Origin: an uncultured Collinsella sp.
Lineage (GTDB): Bacteria > Actinomycetota > Coriobacteriia > Coriobacteriales > Coriobacteriaceae
Length of the DNA: 32,951 nucleotides
Reading direction: 5' to 3'
NCBI GenBank assembly: GCA_902495525.1
Contig: CABUXL010000019.1
Location: forward strand, 1-32,951
This document shows positions 30,314 to 32,951 of this stretch, in pieces. The position numbers and the translations under genes are program-made. Each line of letters begins with the position of its first letter. Position 1 is the first letter of the stretch. The notes under the pieces are model-generated. The model was not told the origin of the DNA, made no database searches, and worked only from the letters and a program-made list of their open reading frames with translations.

Positions 30314-31246
30314 ATGGCTCGTCTTACGCCTTCACAACTGAATATGCTGCTCGCCGTCGATAAGCCGGTGGGCTGCACGTCCCACGATGTGGTTTCACAA
30401 TGCCGGCGCGCCCTCCATGAGCGGCGCGTCGGCCATGCCGGCACGCTCGACCCCATGGCATCGGGTGTCATGGTGGTGGGCGTAGGCCAGGCCACCCGTC
30501 TGCTGGGTATGCTAACCCTCGATACGAAAAACTACGTCGCTGACATCTCGTTTGGTGCCGAGACCAATACCGATGATGCGGAGGGCGAGGCGGTCCGCAC
30601 GGTGGCCGTTGCCAACGAGCTCCGCGATCCTGCCTATGCCCGTGAGCACTTGGCCGCCATGCTGGGTCCGCAGATGCAGGTACCGCCGGCGTTTTCGGCT
30701 ATCTCGGTCAATGGCGTTCGCGCCTACAAGTCTGCTCGCGCGGGTAATGCGGTGGACCTACCTCCGCGCCTCGTCGAGGTCTATGCCGCTGACCTGATCG
30801 CCGTGGGTGGCGAAGGTGATACATGTGTGTGGACGGTGGCGTTCTCGGTGAGCAAGGGCACCTACATTCGTGCGCTCGCTCGCGACCTGGGCCGTGCTTG
30901 TGATAGCGCCGCGCATATTTCCGCGCTTCGTCGCACCGCATCCGGTGTTGTTTCCATTGGCGCCTGTCATGCGGTGGAGGAGCTTTCTCCCGAGTCCGCC
31001 GCTGGCTTTGCCCTGGATCCCATTGCAGCCCTGGGCGCCACGCGTGTTGACTTGCCGGGCAATCTTGCCGACGACCTGCTCTGCGGCCGACGCATTCCCG
31101 TTGAGCGTGCGCTTGCCGATTTCGATTCCTCGAAGGCGCCGTTTGCGTTGGTGCTCGATGGGGGACTCAAGGCGCTCGCCCGCATTGAGGGCGGCCGCTT
31201 TGTCATGGAGCACGTGTTTCCGCAGGCAATCGGCGGTGTTCGATGA
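30314..31246 (+). CDS. truB: tRNA pseudouridine-55 synthase
   Basis: A 310-residue enzyme making the T-loop pseudouridine of tRNA. The catalytic Asp46 lies in HAGTLDPMASGVMVVG. KTYIRALARDLG-like YIRALARDLG and the LRRTASG segment are also typical. The ribosome site is weak (GGATGG). Its stop overlaps the ribF start (ATGA). Confidence 0.95.
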   Translation: MARLTPSQLNMLLAVDKPVGCTSHDVVSQCRRALHERRVGHAGTLDPMASGVMVVGVGQATRLLGMLTLDTKNYVADISFGAETNTDDAEGEAVRTVAVANELRDPAYAREHLAAMLGPQMQVPPAFSAISVNGVRAYKSARAGNAVDLPPRLVEVYAADLIAVGGEGDTCVWTVAFSVSKGTYIRALARDLGRACDSAAHISALRRTASGVVSIGACHAVEELSPESAAGFALDPIAALGATRVDLPGNLADDLLCGRRIPVERALADFDSSKAPFALVLDGGLKALARIEGGRFVMEHVFPQAIGGVR

Positions 31247-32250
31247 TGTTGTCCGCTCGCGAGCTCGCGCGTGTCTTTTTCGCGGGCGAGTCGGACGAGG
31301 CTCGCATCGTTGCTGCCGATACGTTTGATGAGTGTGAGCACTTGGGTGCCGCTTCAATCGCCATTGGCGTGTTCGACGGCGTTCACCGTGGACACCAGGA
31401 ACTCATCGAAGCGCTTGTCCGTGATGCCCGTGCCCATGGCTGTAAGGCGGTCGTGGTTACCTTCGATCCCGACCCGGACGTTGTGGTGAGCCCTTCGACC
31501 GCTCAAAAATTGATGACGACGGCCGACCGTCTGCATGCCTTGGCTCAAACCGGGGTCGATGCGGTGGTGGCCGTTCCCTTTACGCCTGAGGTTGCGGCAC
31601 TCGACCATGTCGGTTTTCTCGCACTGCTGTCACGCGTAGTCGACATTCGCTCGATTCGCGTTGGCAGTGACTTTAGGCTGGGTCGTGGCGGTGCTTCTGG
31701 TGTTGCCGAGATGCGCTCCTGGGGTTCCGAGCACGGCGTTGACGTGTATGGTCACGACCTGCTTTGCGAGGGCGGTGAGGCCATTTGCGCCACCCGCATT
31801 CGTCATGAGCTGGGACAGGGCCATGTGGAGCTTGCTGCTGAGTTACTCGGCCGTCCGTATATGGTGCGTGGCGGTGTTATTCGCGGCCGTCACGAGGGTT
31901 CTGGCATGGGCTTTCCCACGGCAAACTTGCAGGTTCCCGACGGCATTCAGGTGCCAGCCGATGGCGTGTATGAGGGTCTGGTGCTGGTCGATGACACCGC
32001 GTGGCCCGCTGCCGTGAACGTCGGCCTGCCGCCAACGTATGCTGACGATGCGGCATCTGCGCATCTCGAGGCTAATTTAATTGGTTATACGGGCGACCTG
32101 TACGGCGCTTCCGTTTCGCTGGCGTTTACGCGCTGGCTGCGTCCGTCGCGCGTGTTCGATTCGCTGGATGAGTTGATCGCGACCGTCGAGGGTAATATCG
32201 AGGACATTCGTCACAACTTGGGTGAGCAGGGGGTGAGCATCCGTGATTAG
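31243..32250 (+). CDS. ribF: Bifunctional riboflavin kinase / FAD synthetase
   Basis: A 335-residue enzyme converting riboflavin to FMN and then FAD. The N-terminal adenylyltransferase shows IGVFDGVHRGHQEL and VGSDFRLGRGGASG. The C-terminal kinase shows GMGFPTANLQ, then PADGVYEGLV and the AAVNVG segment. Its first ATG (31243) overlaps the truB stop; a second ATG follows at 31246. An AGGGGG near its 3' end serves dnaG. Confidence 0.95.
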   Translation: MMLSARELARVFFAGESDEARIVAADTFDECEHLGAASIAIGVFDGVHRGHQELIEALVRDARAHGCKAVVVTFDPDPDVVVSPSTAQKLMTTADRLHALAQTGVDAVVAVPFTPEVAALDHVGFLALLSRVVDIRSIRVGSDFRLGRGGASGVAEMRSWGSEHGVDVYGHDLLCEGGEAICATRIRHELGQGHVELAAELLGRPYMVRGGVIRGRHEGSGMGFPTANLQVPDGIQVPADGVYEGLVLVDDTAWPAAVNVGLPPTYADDAASAHLEANLIGYTGDLYGASVSLAFTRWLRPSRVFDSLDELIATVEGNIEDIRHNLGEQGVSIRD

Positions 32251-32951
32251 CGATGAGGAGAAAGACCAGGTACGTGCTGCGTCCGATCTGGTTGCCATCG
32301 TGCAGGAAACGGTTGAGCTCAAGCCCCGCGGCCATGAGTTTTGGGGCTGCTGCCCTTTTCATGGCGAAAAGACGCCGTCCTTCCACATTATCCCCGCCAC
32401 GCAGGTGTGGCATTGCTTTGGCTGCGGCGAGGGTGGCGACGTCTTCACCTATATCATGAAGCGCGAGAACCTGAGCTTTCCCGAGTCAATCCGTTATTTG
32501 GCCGATCGCGCAGGTATTGAGCTGCATGACACCGGAGATCGCCGCGAGCGCGGTACCAAGCGTGCCCGAATCTACGATCTGTGCGCCGAGACCGCCCAGT
32601 TCTACCACACCATGCTTATGCGCGGTAAGGACGGCCGTCCGCGCGAGTACTTTGCCAGCCGCGGCATGGGCGGCGACGTCTGCCGCCGCTACTGTCTGGG
32701 CTTTGCGCCGGGCCGCAATATGCTGGTGTCGCACCTGTCCCAGGCGGGTTTTACCCCGCAGGAGATGATCGACGCCAATGTTGCCGTGAGCCGTGGGCGC
32801 GGGCAGCTTGCCGACCGCTTCTACGACCGCGTGATGTTTCCCATCTTTGACGAGCAAGGTCACAACATTGCCTTTGGCGGGCGCATCATGGGTGACGGCC
32901 AACCCAAGTACCTCAACACCGCCGAGACGAGCGTGTTTCATAAAAAGCGAA
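32243..32951 (+). CDS. dnaG: DNA primase, N-terminal part (cut by window end)
   Basis: The open frame runs off the window after 236 codons. The start is GTG 32243, 8 bp inside ribF, with AGGGGG upstream. The CHC2 zinc ribbon is complete: Cys37, His40, Cys58 and Cys61 (CPFH and CFGC). The beginning of the catalytic core follows (YDRVMFPIFDEQGHNIAFGGR). Primase makes RNA primers for replication. Its coupling to ribF, instead of the more common dnaG-rpoD or rpsU-dnaG context, is notable. Confidence 0.95.
   Translation, partial: MISDEEKDQVRAASDLVAIVQETVELKPRGHEFWGCCPFHGEKTPSFHIIPATQVWHCFGCGEGGDVFTYIMKRENLSFPESIRYLADRAGIELHDTGDRRERGTKRARIYDLCAETAQFYHTMLMRGKDGRPREYFASRGMGGDVCRRYCLGFAPGRNMLVSHLSQAGFTPQEMIDANVAVSRGRGQLADRFYDRVMFPIFDEQGHNIAFGGRIMGDGQPKYLNTAETSVFHKKR

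Overview
The window is about 33 kb of GC-rich bacterial chromosome. Its gene order, codon use and protein character fit a gut actinobacterium of the class Coriobacteriia, most like Collinsella. This assignment is from gene content and style only; no database comparison was possible. Nearly all genes lie on the + strand. The two on the - strand are an AlbA_2/ATPase-like gene at the left edge and a small winged-helix regulator near 19.2 kb.

Layout. (1) 1-2.2 kb: tandem repeats at the left edge, a - strand Schlafen/AlbA_2-domain gene, and a 640-bp non-coding stretch with a nested perfect inverted repeat. (2) 2.27-13.36 kb: one tightly coupled eight-gene operon. The first five genes are a Gram-positive-style Pel exopolysaccharide system: PelD with an intact c-di-GMP I-site and a degenerate GGDEF, PelE, a DUF2194 membrane-anchored deacetylase, the PelF glycosyltransferase and the PelG transporter. 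The last three are a CotH-kinase lipoprotein, a VTC-type polyphosphate polymerase-fold protein and a DUF4956 membrane protein. (3) 13.6-17.8 kb: a sucrose module with a LacI-family repressor, a PTS EIIBC permease and a GH32 sucrose-6-phosphate hydrolase, with three recognisable LacI-type operators. (4) 17.9-19.4 kb: a cystathionine-synthase-like fold-type-I protein whose PLP lysine is replaced by arginine, a long perfect palindrome, and a ModE-like winged-helix regulator. (5) 19.6-21.1 kb: an IMP dehydrogenase. (6) 21.5-24.0 kb: leuS, preceded by a 119-nt near-perfect hairpin. (7) 24.3-32.95 kb: the translation/transcription housekeeping run rimP-nusA-infB-rbfA-nrnA-truB-ribF-dnaG, with dnaG cut by the window end. 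It has a strong promoter followed at once by an intrinsic terminator ahead of rimP.

How the parts work together. In region 2, c-di-GMP bound by PelD should switch on the PelD-PelE-PelF-PelG membrane complex, which makes and exports a GalN/GalNAc-type polymer that the deacetylase then modifies. The three appended genes suggest a further surface or phosphate-related step that is not part of the classical Pel pathway. In region 3, sucrose is phosphorylated on uptake and cleaved inside the cell under local LacI-family repression.

The most interesting material is the composite Pel-CotH-VTC-DUF4956 operon, the PLP-less cystathionine-synthase homologue, the zinc-knuckle tail on NusA, a dispersed about 50-nt intergenic element present twice, and several unusually long hairpins (leuS leader, 18.92 kb palindrome, 1.87 kb nested repeat).
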